Positions 1-7,686 are shown, counted from the first letter of the stretch. The stretch is DNA of 10,111 nucleotides from an uncultured Verrucomicrobiota bacterium (GCA_937901395.1 CALCDB010000167.1:1-10111); one strand, 5' to 3'. Translations and numbers: made by a program. The notes: generated from the sequence alone by a model not told the origin.

Positions 1-1218
1 TCTGTTCTTGAGCTGATCATACATTGCCGGAATACGGTCTGCGCCCCATTTCTTCATGTTCTTCAATTCATTCTCCCAACTGCCGGTATTTCCTATAAAA
101 TACGGCATTTCAGGACGTATCTGGTCTGCGCAGAAGTTTATCCAGTAATTGATGTTATTCTCAGTCAGGAAATCACTCATATAAACTGTAAACTGGTCAA
201 TGAACTGTTCACGATATTCCGGAACGGTATTGATGAGATTACGGAACATGATGGTGTTCTCCGGGGCATTGTGTTCTTCGTCAAAAGTAATGTTGTTCGG
301 TTCGTTGAGAATCCACTTCAGATACTCTCCGTTTGCAGGACAACTGTTCCAGATATTAAAGGCACGGTCCACATCCTTGACAATCCAACGCCAACGGCCA
401 TCTTCAGTATTCGGTTTCCAGATAACCATATTGTTGGCAGGAAAATCCGTATTTCCATAGAAAATGTGGCATATCATCATATTGGTGTACTCCCTTACGT
501 CCATGCGACGCTCATACTCATCGAAGGGCTGTCCAGGCTTGGAACAGAAGTCATAGAATTCAAGATACGAATCATAATCGCCTTTCTTGAGTTCACCCAT
601 ATTGTCGGTTGCGGTAATCTCAACCAGCGTTATGTCCTCAAGGCTGTCATTATGTGACCAGACGTTGTCCTCATTGGCACGTTCACGTATATTGATTATG
701 CCCTGATACTTGTCATTGATGTAATATATGGCCGGCTGGTATCCCTGCCAGTCCAAGTCGGTATACGAACCTATTGAAAGCTGGGCAACCGCATCACGGA
801 TATATGAGCTTCCGTAATCATTGCCGCCTATTCTGAGCGATATTGAAGGAGCTGACTTTATTCCTCCACGGGTCTTGCTCCAGAAATTGTAGTCAAAACA
901 GTCAGGAGTAGCAAAACGGTCATCGGCATACAGAATCAGCGCCTTCATATCATTGAGTCTGGTGTATCCGCCTCCTACACGCAATTCGCAGCGCTGGCTG
1001 AATCTGGGGTCACCGCCTCCACGGTCAAAATAATTGAGAACAGCCGGACGACGCCAGTTATGCGCATATGCCGGATCCTTTCCCTGATAATCATCATTGT
1101 CGACTTTCTTGGGCTGATTCTCGAAAATACCGTATTCCGGATCATCCAGATCGCGTCTGTCAAGTGCCAGAGCGACAACAGGCAGCTTGATATCACGACC
1201 GTGAAGCAGGTACAGATG
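1..1218 (-). other. CotH-kinase domain within the giant protein (nearly complete; cut by window edge)
   Basis: Residues ~1365-1770 follow the CotH family from start to near the end: LPVVALALDRRDLDD, NWRRPAVLNYFD, a strand-rich GGGYTR...LKALILYADD region, LRIGGNDYGSSYIRDAVAQ (Asn1497, Asp1498), YQGIINIRERANEDNV, HIFYGNTDFPANNMVIWKP (Asn1620, Asp1622) and WRWIVKDVDRAF (Asp1646, Asp1648). The family's best-known member, spore-coat CotH of Bacillus, is an atypical protein kinase that phosphorylates serines of coat proteins. Many bacteria carry CotH domains in large secreted proteins with unknown substrates. The acidic motifs are retained, but I cannot tell from sequence whether it is catalytically active. 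A second chitobiase-C-like module (IYYTLDGSEPT) directly precedes it, a common pairing. Confidence 0.88.
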
Positions 1219-4200
1219 CGGTTCCGATGGAGGTGTCACGTATCCCTCCTGGAAATAACTTGTCCTGAGATATGTATTCTTATTTATCAGGATGCCTATA
1301 TCACTTGACCTCTCAAGAATAGGGGAATCTATCGTTGGCTCACTGCCATCAAGCGTGTAGTAAATTCGCCAATCTCCGACCGCGGGAACCTTTAGGATTA
1401 GCCGATCATCCATCGGCGCCATCACGATGAACTTTTGGGAGTTGTCATAGTAGTTGGTATTCCATCCGCTGCGGAAATAATAGAATTCCGGCGCTGGCGC
1501 GCTTGGCTCCATTATTTCTGGATATTCCATCCCCGTAGGATATCCGCTCGGCTCGTAAGTCGGCAAATCCTTCTCCTCTACTTTAACCGCCTTCGATTTC
1601 GCATCCACCGACCCCTCGACCCCGCCGTCCTTCTCGGTTTTTCCGATGAGTTCATTTTGGTAGTCCGCGCCAACTACCAACAATTTGCCATTGTATACCT
1701 GGCAGTTCTCGACCTTACCTTGATTGTACCCGACTAACAATCCCGCTGCCGTCATGTGCCCTACCGCATTAGCGCCGGGCTTTACTAACCGCAAATTGCG
1801 AATCGCTCCCGAATGTCCCAACATACCAATGAACCCCAACGTCCCATACTCCATTTCGACGCCATAATGCGGAAGGATGTTCAAGTTGTGTATGGCGTGA
1901 CCCGCGCCATCAAATACGCCATTGAACGGCACGATCTTACGGGAAACCTTGTAATTACCGTCACCATCCACATACACCACGTAGGTAACCGCATCGCCGC
2001 CCGCCGTCTCGTAATCAAAGCCCTTCATATCGATATCGCATTGAAGTCTTACCGTCTTGCCGGCGAAATCATTGCCTCCCGAGATCTCTTGCGAAAACGC
2101 GAGAATATCCGCTATCGACGAAAGCAGTATGGTTCCATCTTCGGCGATTACGGGCGCGAAGCGAATCTTGGTTACCGTATCGCTCGGCTCGCAACCGGGC
2201 GCGAACGACTTCGCCTTCAGAATTACCGACCGCTCGAACTTTATTACCTGACTGCGCGCGACGCCAGCGCTATCGAATACCGGCATCCACCGCCGCGAAT
2301 CCTTCGTCGGCTCGCTATTGTCCACCGTCCAGTGAACATTGGTTGGATATAGTGGCATCTCCGAAATGGACGCATTACCGCTCGAATCCAATTTCAATTG
2401 CGGCGGATCAAGCTTGTCCGCCAATTGGATATTGCGAATATAGACCTTGAGTGGCGGCTCGTTCTCCGTCCATGTATCGCTCTCATCGCGTTGCCACGTC
2501 CACCTCAATACCAGATTGTCGCCTTGGGGCAAATCGTTCGCTTCGATATGCTGCCAGCCATATTGGTTCGCCCGCCAAATCGCCAATGTCTCCCAATGGC
2601 TGTCTTTCATTATCGGATATGGCGCGCACTTGAGTTCAAGCGTTCCTCGCGAAGCGCCGATCTCATCGTCCCTTACGTCGAACGATATCTTCCTCGGACC
2701 ATTCTGAATCGTCTCGAAGTCCCCATCTTCTCCGGGTCCGACCCAACACGCCTTCATCGCCCATTCGCCATCCACCTTCGCAGGCGTCCATTGTCCATTC
2801 GTCAAAAATTGACTTCCCGATTTGTCGCCTACGATGATATCGTACGAGGGCGCCGCCTCTCCCTCTCGCGGCAACACATCGAAATACGGCGTGCGATCGC
2901 CCATCACATCATCGAATGCATCGTAGAAATAAATATACAACTGCTTACGCCCCGCGAACTGGTCTGGTATCGTCAAATCGAATGCGTGCCATTGACGATT
3001 CTTGTTGCCGCCACCATCCGCAAGATTGATCCATACCTCCTTTAATAGGACGATTGAATTGCTTTCTTCGTCAACGAGGTATAGCCAATACAATGAAGTC
3101 GATGGCAACCTCGCGGTAATGCGGAATTCTTCGCCAACGCGATACTCGCTCTTCCATGCGCCAGTCCCTCCTGCTGAAGGATTGTTCCTTTCCTTTGGCT
3201 CGCCAGGCAACAAGAACACGGAACCATTGGATCGCTCGAAGATGAACTCCTCGGAATATCCTACGATATTTGGATCGTCCTCATCGTATATCGTTACTCG
3301 ATAATGTTGCCCGTTCATCCATCCCTTGCCCTTGAGCGAAACCTGCATCTCCTGGCGTGTGCCCGCCCTCGCTTCTTCTCCATAGAATATCATCGCGTCC
3401 TCATACCACCCAGCCGGACCTTCCTCGTCTTCCTCGTAATACGCCTCGATCGTTCCGCTTACGTATTCCGCATCGCTCGCGATGAAGCTGATTCTAAAAT
3501 CATTGGCGTCTCTTACCCGCATGCACTCTCCATCGCCATTCGATTCGCCGGCTACCATTACCTGAATGCTTTCGATGTGATTCGGGTCCTTTACCCTGAA
3601 GCGATTGGAATATGCGAATACGTCATCGATTTTCTCGCCCTGCTTGATTCCTTCGATCTTGAAATACCACCCTCTCGCAATCATCTCCGGCGAAGTCGTG
3701 TAAGCCCAATTGAATCGCTCGCCCTCTACCTTGACCGCCCAGCTTTCCTTGAGCGTATCGCCGCGATCGTATAGCGAAATGCGAACCTCGTCGATCGCCG
3801 CGGAATAGATTTCGAGCTCCACCTTCTCTCCTGCATCATAGCATTTTTGCTTTAGCGTCTCCACCGCCACATACCCCGCCGTGCGATCCAACGCCCTTTC
3901 GAGATTGATTCTCGCGCCCGATTGACAAAGCCCGATCAACGCCGGTATTCTATCTGCGGTATTCATCAATCTGCGCTTGATGTCGAGCGGTCCCCAACTT
4001 GGGTTTTGCTCCCAAAGAATCGCCGCGCAGGCCGCTACTACCGGCGTCGCCATCGACGTTCCGCTCCACGCCTCATAGCTTTGATTCGAATCCTTCGTGC
4101 ACGATACTATGTCCGTTCCCGGCGCCGCGATATCCGCGGTAGTCGCCCCGAAGCTCGTCGCCCAGCCATTTTCGTTCACGTTCGCCGGATTGTCGCTTTC

Positions 4201-5310
4201 ATTGGTCGCGATTACCGTAAGTATGTTATCGCAATCGAACGCCGCCGGATACGTTCCCATGCGATCATTGTCGTTGCCATCGTTTCCCGCCGCTACCACG
4301 ACGAGCGTTCCATTCTCCCCCAGCTCGCTAATCAAGCTCTCTTCCGCCGCGTCGTAGCCATACGAGCCGAATGAACAAGATACGATCTTGATTCCATTGT
4401 CCAATGCATATTGAAAGCCATCTAAGATCGAATCGCCTTCCTGCCAATAGCTTATCGGCCCGCGTATCGACGTGAGATTCGCGACCTGCCCGACTCCGGC
4501 GATTCCCTTCGCGTTGTTCGAATCCGCCCCCATTATTCCGAGACAATGCGAACCATGGCCGTGATGGTCTTCGGGATCGCGGTCGGAATTGAGCGCCGAT
4601 ACGCGCGTATGCACATTGAACTGCAAATCCTCATGCGATAAATGGCACCCAGTATCATATACCGCCGCCGGAATGTTCGAATACCCCAAATACCCAGCTT
4701 CCCACGCCTTGATTACGCCAACTTTCTCCAACGCCCATTGCGCCGAGAACAATGGATCGTTCGGCGTTTGCGATGGTTGCGGACGTATCGCCAAAGGAAC
4801 GTAAAAGTTTACCGGACTCCTCGTGGCGCTCTTCGCGCCCTTCGCGCCTAACTTGGCGATTATCTCATCCGTCTGCGCTATTCCCTGTTGCGGAACCAGC
4901 ACGCGCAATATCGTGCCGTATCGTCCATAGCGCTTGATTATCCTGCAGCCCTGCTCTTCGAGCCCCTCCATTACGCCCTTGATATGCTCGCGATCGGAAA
5001 CGATGGAAAGCTCGAATAATTGCTCGCCGCTTTTGAACACACGATTCGTTACCCCTTGCTCCTCGACGAGCTGTTCGGTTACTCTGATCTGCACGCCGCT
5101 TTCCAAGGTCAAGGTGCGCGTCTCGTAGATATCGGCATCTGCCTTCCCTACCGACATGCTCGCCATCTTTCCCGGCGCCATCTCCAGCCGCTGTTCGACA
5201 TCGCTTTCCGCGACCGCCCCCCAGTCGATGTTGCGTTCCGAAAACGCCACTTTCGCTTCGACGAAAAGCGGAAGCAGCAATATCGAGAGTATCAGCGGTA
5301 TCCGCCTCAC
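1..5310 (-). CDS. Giant secreted S8 (subtilisin-like) serine protease with C-terminal CotH-kinase domain, partial (3' end outside window)
   Basis: The frame is open without a stop from the GTG at 5310 to base 1 (1770 codons) and continues out of the window. GTG was chosen because it follows an AAGGA ribosome-binding site at 8-nt spacing and opens a classic signal peptide (MRRIPLILSILLLPLFVEA). Residues ~20-190 look like a propeptide. The catalytic domain (~195-450) has Asp219 (VYDTGCHLSHEDL), His252 (GHGSHCLG), oxyanion Asn343 (VAAGNDG) and Ser419 (WSGTSMATP), all in subtilase order and spacing, so it should be an active endopeptidase. Then come beta-sandwich modules (~450-980; one near 660-720 recalls Kre9/KNH), a chitobiase-C-like module (~985-1055), a GLUG-type module (~1056-1225), a second chitobiase-C-like module (~1291-1365) and a CotH domain (~1365 onward). 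It is last in a three-gene operon, one base after the GH110 stop. It is presumably exported; a C-terminal anchor or sorting signal would lie outside the window. The composition changes near residue 1310-1335. Confidence 0.93.
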   Translation of the reverse strand, partial: MRRIPLILSILLLPLFVEAKVAFSERNIDWGAVAESDVEQRLEMAPGKMASMSVGKADADIYETRTLTLESGVQIRVTEQLVEEQGVTNRVFKSGEQLFELSIVSDREHIKGVMEGLEEQGCRIIKRYGRYGTILRVLVPQQGIAQTDEIIAKLGAKGAKSATRSPVNFYVPLAIRPQPSQTPNDPLFSAQWALEKVGVIKAWEAGYLGYSNIPAAVYDTGCHLSHEDLQFNVHTRVSALNSDRDPEDHHGHGSHCLGIMGADSNNAKGIAGVGQVANLTSIRGPISYWQEGDSILDGFQYALDNGIKIVSCSFGSYGYDAAEESLISELGENGTLVVVAAGNDGNDNDRMGTYPAAFDCDNILTVIATNESDNPANVNENGWATSFGATTADIAAPGTDIVSCTKDSNQSYEAWSGTSMATPVVAACAAILWEQNPSWGPLDIKRRLMNTADRIPALIGLCQSGARINLERALDRTAGYVAVETLKQKCYDAGEKVELEIYSAAIDEVRISLYDRGDTLKESWAVKVEGERFNWAYTTSPEMIARGWYFKIEGIKQGEKIDDVFAYSNRFRVKDPNHIESIQVMVAGESNGDGECMRVRDANDFRISFIASDAEYVSGTIEAYYEEDEEGPAGWYEDAMIFYGEEARAGTRQEMQVSLKGKGWMNGQHYRVTIYDEDDPNIVGYSEEFIFERSNGSVFLLPGEPKERNNPSAGGTGAWKSEYRVGEEFRITARLPSTSLYWLYLVDEESNSIVLLKEVWINLADGGGNKNRQWHAFDLTIPDQFAGRKQLYIYFYDAFDDVMGDRTPYFDVLPREGEAAPSYDIIVGDKSGSQFLTNGQWTPAKVDGEWAMKACWVGPGEDGDFETIQNGPRKISFDVRDDEIGASRGTLELKCAPYPIMKDSHWETLAIWRANQYGWQHIEANDLPQGDNLVLRWTWQRDESDTWTENEPPLKVYIRNIQLADKLDPPQLKLDSSGNASISEMPLYPTNVHWTVDNSEPTKDSRRWMPVFDSAGVARSQVIKFERSVILKAKSFAPGCEPSDTVTKIRFAPVIAEDGTILLSSIADILAFSQEISGGNDFAGKTVRLQCDIDMKGFDYETAGGDAVTYVVYVDGDGNYKVSRKIVPFNGVFDGAGHAIHNLNILPHYGVEMEYGTLGFIGMLGHSGAIRNLRLVKPGANAVGHMTAAGLLVGYNQGKVENCQVYNGKLLVVGADYQNELIGKTEKDGGVEGSVDAKSKAVKVEEKDLPTYEPSGYPTGMEYPEIMEPSAPAPEFYYFRSGWNTNYYDNSQKFIVMAPMDDRLILKVPAVGDWRIYYTLDGSEPTIDSPILERSSDIGILINKNTYLRTSYFQEGYVTPPSEPHLYLLHGRDIKLPVVALALDRRDLDDPEYGIFENQPKKVDNDDYQGKDPAYAHNWRRPAVLNYFDRGGGDPRFSQRCELRVGGGYTRLNDMKALILYADDRFATPDCFDYNFWSKTRGGIKSAPSISLRIGGNDYGSSYIRDAVAQLSIGSYTDLDWQGYQPAIYYINDKYQGIINIRERANEDNVWSHNDSLEDITLVEITATDNMGELKKGDYDSYLEFYDFCSKPGQPFDEYERRMDVREYTNMMICHIFYGNTDFPANNMVIWKPNTEDGRWRWIVKDVDRAFNIWNSCPANGEYLKWILNEPNNITFDEEHNAPENTIMFRNLINTVPEYREQFIDQFTVYMSDFLTENNINYWINFCADQIRPEMPYFIGNTGSWENELKNMKKWGADRIPAMYDQLKNR
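1310..1385. other. Composition/codon-usage breakpoint inside the giant ORF
   Basis: Left of this point the reading frame uses GCG for alanine only 3 times in about 440 codons, against roughly 18 other alanine codons. In 4021-4380 alone GCG occurs 18 times in 120 codons. Serine TCA and isoleucine ATA are common on the left, while TCG and ATC/ATT dominate on the right. Hand counts of sample lines give about 40-47% GC on the left and about 47-70% on the right. The reading frame stays open across the break, which falls inside the second chitobiase-C-like module. Confidence 0.7.
1640..2358 (-). other. Chitobiase-C-like module followed by GLUG-type module within the giant protein
   Basis: Residues ~985-1055 carry VHWTVDNSEPTKDS followed by VILKAKSFAPGCEPSD, matching the pattern of the chitobiase/hexosaminidase C-terminal-type fold (YTLDGSEPT, then a lysine-alanine strand). 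Residues ~1056-1225 begin with an ISxADILAFSQEISGG-like lead, then a DIDMKGF strand, then GVFDGAGHAIHNLNI, LGFIGMLGHSGAIRNLRLV and GLLVGYNQGKVENCQVYNG. This is the usual layout of GLUG-repeat regions in large surface proteins. These modules are likely spacers or adhesion elements; no catalytic role is expected. Confidence 0.7.
3960..4730 (-). other. S8 peptidase catalytic domain within the giant protein
   Basis: This segment encodes residues ~195-450. The Asp (codon 4654-4656), His (4555-4557), oxyanion Asn (4282-4284) and Ser (4054-4056) codons are all present. Their residue gaps (33, 91, 76) are close to those of subtilisin (32, 91, 66). The segment TSFGATTADIAAPGTDIVS just before the Ser motif is typical of the family. 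All key residues are intact, so the domain is predicted active after propeptide removal. Confidence 0.95.
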
Positions 5311-5311
5311 G

Positions 5312-6754
5312 CTATTTTTCCTTGTTATTCTTCCATACGATGTTGTCGGTTGAGATCCAAGCCTGCAACTTCGCGTTCCCGCATTTGAATTCGTTGTTCT
5401 CTACGGTTATGTTCGCGTGATACGCCTTCTTTTGGGCGTCCAACTTCCGCACCATTGGATACGCCGTGATTACCGCCGTGCAGAATTGGTATTGTGAAGT
5501 AAGGCAGTCGATGAACTTGTTTCCTCTTATGGTCACATCTTGACACGCCCCCGACTCATACCAGCCCGAAGCGTCTCCCGCGAGTAGAATCGCCGTTCCC
5601 GAAACGTGCTCGAAGGTATTGTTCTCAACCAACACCGGCTTTGGCGTGGTGAACAATGTTCCTCTCGCTCGATTGCACCCTACGTAATTGTCGGTGAACG
5701 TTACCGAGGGTTGCCAATTCGCATTCTCCACCGCGTCCCCAACCTCGTATTGCGCCAATGCCTTGCCGTTCTTCAGGGTGATGATCGCCGTTCGCGCGTC
5801 GGGCTGCTCTACCGCCGTAACTTCCACTCTCGGACCATTCTCCAATGTCTCCGCCTTGATGAACCGCAACGCCTCGCCCGGCTGGAACACCTCGAAGCCA
5901 ATCGACTGCCCGTGAACATATCTGCAACGTATCTTGTTCTCGCCAAGCTTTTCCTCGATCCTTAAGCACGTCGAATGCACGTTTATCGCATCGTCCATCA
6001 TCCCCGTGAAGCGCGCCCCCTTGCACACGATCTTCCCTCGACAGTTCGAGAAATGCGTGGCATCCGCGGTGGTCGAACAGATGCTCCCTTCGCGCGGATA
6101 CACCCCGCCGCCGATGATCGCGATATCAGCGGAGCGCTGCCCCAATATCCCCATGCCATGCGCGGAATGTATCACTACATCCTTAAGCACCGTCTTTTCG
6201 GCGCGATATAGACAAATCGCCGGTTCTGGACGCCTCCCGCTTCGATAGGAGATGTAGTCGCCATCCTTTCCCAATTCCGGCTTGAAGCTATCTCCCGTAT
6301 TCGGCTTAATCGATTTCGTCGCTCCATCCCAAAGCATTCTAATCGGCGCCTCCCCGTAACAGCCCTTGACCGTCCACCCCGTGCCAATCTTGAATTCGCT
6401 GATCGTCGGAACTTCCCAATCCAACGAAATGTTCTTGAGCGTTACCTTCTTCGTATCGCGCAACAAGATGCCCATCGATTCGCCATGAAAGATGAACTTC
6501 GCCCCGCTGCCATTCGCCCGCAAGGTGAAGTTCGTTACCCCGCATATCGGAAGTTGAACCGTCCTCGGATTCGGCTGATCATGATTGGATACGTAGAACG
6601 AATCTTTCTTCGCGCTCTCGGAATAAAAGTGATACGTGCCTTCCGCCAGCACGACCTCATTGCCCGAAGCGACGGATGAAATAAGTTTCGCGGACATATC
6701 GTCGGTTCCCGATGGAGCCAACTTTATCGTAGCCGCCAATATTATCGCCAACAT
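5312..6754 (-). CDS. GH110 alpha-1,3-galactosidase (right-handed parallel beta-helix)
   Basis: GH110 enzymes are inverting exo-galactosidases that remove terminal alpha-1,3-linked galactose from blood-group-B-type and linear alpha-Gal glycans. The 480-residue product follows the family throughout: YVSNHDQPNPRTVQL and FIFHGESMGILLRDTKK (~54-103), NISLDWEVP (~108-116), TADATHFSNCRGKIV (~229-243), FTGMMDDAINVH (~249-260), NRARGTLFTTPKPVLVENN (~350-370), ILLAGDASGWYESGA and a C-terminal series of NNxF beta-helix turns. Asp231 and Asp254/Asp255 sit with the 23-residue spacing I recall for the proposed catalytic aspartates of a structurally studied GH110 enzyme (321, 344/345). At 480 residues it is shorter than the ~600-residue enzymes of gut Bacteroides, but no core motif is missing. 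The start is fixed by a perfect AGGAGG at 5-nt spacing. The signal sequence is odd: MLAIILAATIKLAPSG is very short and lacks a basic N-terminus, so export is likely but not certain. It sits between a lipoprotein gene and the protease gene in one operon. Confidence 0.9.
   Translation of the reverse strand: MLAIILAATIKLAPSGTDDMSAKLISSVASGNEVVLAEGTYHFYSESAKKDSFYVSNHDQPNPRTVQLPICGVTNFTLRANGSGAKFIFHGESMGILLRDTKKVTLKNISLDWEVPTISEFKIGTGWTVKGCYGEAPIRMLWDGATKSIKPNTGDSFKPELGKDGDYISYRSGRRPEPAICLYRAEKTVLKDVVIHSAHGMGILGQRSADIAIIGGGVYPREGSICSTTADATHFSNCRGKIVCKGARFTGMMDDAINVHSTCLRIEEKLGENKIRCRYVHGQSIGFEVFQPGEALRFIKAETLENGPRVEVTAVEQPDARTAIITLKNGKALAQYEVGDAVENANWQPSVTFTDNYVGCNRARGTLFTTPKPVLVENNTFEHVSGTAILLAGDASGWYESGACQDVTIRGNKFIDCLTSQYQFCTAVITAYPMVRKLDAQKKAYHANITVENNEFKCGNAKLQAWISTDNIVWKNNKEK
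5319..5323 (-). promoter_or_regulatory. Ribosome-binding site deciding the GTG start of the giant protein
   Basis: AAGGA on the minus strand lies 8 nt upstream of GTG 5310 and inside the last codons of the GH110 gene. It supports this GTG as the start and translational coupling between the two genes. Confidence 0.75.
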
Positions 6755-6759
6755 AATTT

Positions 6760-6765
6760 CCTCCT
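6760..6765 (-). promoter_or_regulatory. Strong ribosome-binding site of the GH110 gene
   Basis: AGGAGG on the minus strand with 5 nt to ATG 6754, in the 32-nt gap after the lipoprotein gene. It fixes the start and so the unusually short signal sequence. Confidence 0.85.
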
Positions 6766-6786
6766 TTTATTTATCTCCAACTCCAA

Positions 6787-7599
6787 CTATTTCCTCTTCT
6801 TTTCATCCTTCTCCGGCGTCAGGTCGCTTGGTAATACGATGAAGCTCAAGGGGAAGTCGCGCCGAATCTTGGAAACATCATCGACAACGCAACACTCCGC
6901 GCAATACTCCGCTATTCTCTTCAAGTTGATCTTCGCCGCGGAAGTGTAAGTGAACTTCGCGAACTGCAAAAGCGCTTGCGGCTCGCCTTCCGTATCGGCG
7001 AACATCGCCACCACGCTCCTCGTCTGCGAATCGCGAACCCTGCATTCGATCGCGATCGATCCGGCGGAAAGGAAGTCGGCCACGATGCCTACGCCCGGCA
7101 AAAGAAAGTTCCCCGCCATCCCCGCCACCGAAACCTCCGCTCTCGTCGGAACGAATCCGGTAATCGCGAACTCGAAGATCGCGGTGTGCGGCAGCTTCGG
7201 ATTATCCACGACCCTAAGTCGCGTATCCTTTTCGCGATTCTTGAATGTCTTGATGAAGACGTTGCGCCCGTATTCGCCGAGCTCGACGATCGCATGGTCC
7301 AGCCCAAGCTGCTTCCCGATTGCCTTGTCCCGCATCTCATCGTAGGCGTTGCCCTTGCGAAGATTGGAAACATCGAACGGCGCAAAGTAGATGTTCGTGA
7401 AGCCCGCCCGCATAATCGCATTCGTATTCGCCCATAGATAATGCACGGGAAAGGTGTCGGGCTGACGCACAAGCCGCGCCTTGTTCGGCAAGAAGTTCGT
7501 CACTGGCGCGGGTTTATGCCGCATCAACTCGTGAACCTTATCCGTCGAACATCCCGCCGCCAATAATGCAACGACGACACCCAACCATATATTTCTCAT
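6787..7599 (-). CDS. DUF3313-like outer-membrane lipoprotein
   Basis: The 270-residue product starts MRNIWLGVVVALLAAGCS. Cys17 in LLAAGC is a lipobox cysteine, and Ser after it predicts outer-membrane sorting. The body resembles DUF3313 lipoproteins of unknown function: an early TNIYFAPFDVS strand, a middle HTAIFEFAITGF strand, a hydrophobic Gly/Ala stretch (~165-185), then SIAIECRVRDSQTRSVVAMF, the family's usual alpha/beta core. Unusual details are a clustered CxxCC (Cys233, Cys236, Cys237) near the C-terminus and a charged tail (EKDEKKRK). The start is supported by AGAGGAG 4 nt upstream and by the promoter beyond it. As first gene of the operon it may help anchor, assemble or export the hydrolases, but that is inference from position only. 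The family call is from pattern memory and is moderate. Confidence 0.72.
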   Translation of the reverse strand: MRNIWLGVVVALLAAGCSTDKVHELMRHKPAPVTNFLPNKARLVRQPDTFPVHYLWANTNAIMRAGFTNIYFAPFDVSNLRKGNAYDEMRDKAIGKQLGLDHAIVELGEYGRNVFIKTFKNREKDTRLRVVDNPKLPHTAIFEFAITGFVPTRAEVSVAGMAGNFLLPGVGIVADFLSAGSIAIECRVRDSQTRSVVAMFADTEGEPQALLQFAKFTYTSAAKINLKRIAEYCAECCVVDDVSKIRRDFPLSFIVLPSDLTPEKDEKKRK

Positions 7600-7603
7600 A
7601 TCA

Positions 7604-7610
7604 CTCCTCT
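7604..7610 (-). promoter_or_regulatory. Ribosome-binding site of the lipoprotein gene
   Basis: AGAGGAG on the minus strand, 4 nt from ATG 7599. It confirms the lipoprotein start. Confidence 0.8.
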
Positions 7611-7636
7611 TTCATTTACATTAAAAATGCCCCTAT

Positions 7637-7665
7637 ATTATACCAAAACTCCCCCCTTCCCTCAA
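7637..7665 (-). promoter_or_regulatory. Extended -10 sigma70-type promoter of the lipoprotein-GH110-protease operon
   Basis: On the minus strand a perfect TATAAT (7637-7642) is preceded by TGG, giving the extended -10 form TGnTATAAT. Exactly 17 bp upstream is TTGAGG (7660-7665; 4 of 6 matches to TTGACA). Transcription would begin near 7630, giving a leader of about 30 nt before ATG 7599. The -35 lies within a direct repeat, so binding of a regulator there is possible. Confidence 0.78.
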
Positions 7666-7676
7666 CCTCCCTCAAC
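7658..7676. repeat. Perfect 9-bp direct repeat (10-bp period) over the -35 of the operon promoter
   Basis: TCCCTCAAC occurs at 7658-7666 and 7668-7676, one helical turn apart. The first copy covers the -35 hexamer. It could be an operator for a regulator binding in tandem. It lies in a pyrimidine-rich stretch (about 7647-7682) and could also be low-complexity sequence at an insertion junction. Confidence 0.6.
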
Positions 7677-7686
7677 TCTTTCATGG

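Noticed and set aside
1813..2352. 179-codon plus-strand frame, and similar plus-strand frames between 200 and 5388
   Set aside because: They lie antisense to the giant protease gene, whose frame is continuous and full of recognisable motifs. The products are rich in Arg and show no domain.
1..3960. Repeat ADRIPA seen near residue 453 and again near the end of the CotH part, as an internal duplication
   Set aside because: Only six residues match and the flanking sequences do not align, so chance is the simplest explanation.
5312..6754. Pectate lyase or generic right-handed beta-helix call for the 480-residue protein
   Set aside because: The TADATHFS, GMMDDAINVH and NRARGTLFTT motifs run in GH110 order over the whole length, which fits the galactosidase family much better.
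7627..7686. ATG 7627 as start of an intact plus-strand membrane protein
   Set aside because: No ribosome-binding site, a proline-rich lead unrelated to DUF1275, and overlap with the opposite operon's promoter. Homology starts only around 7687.
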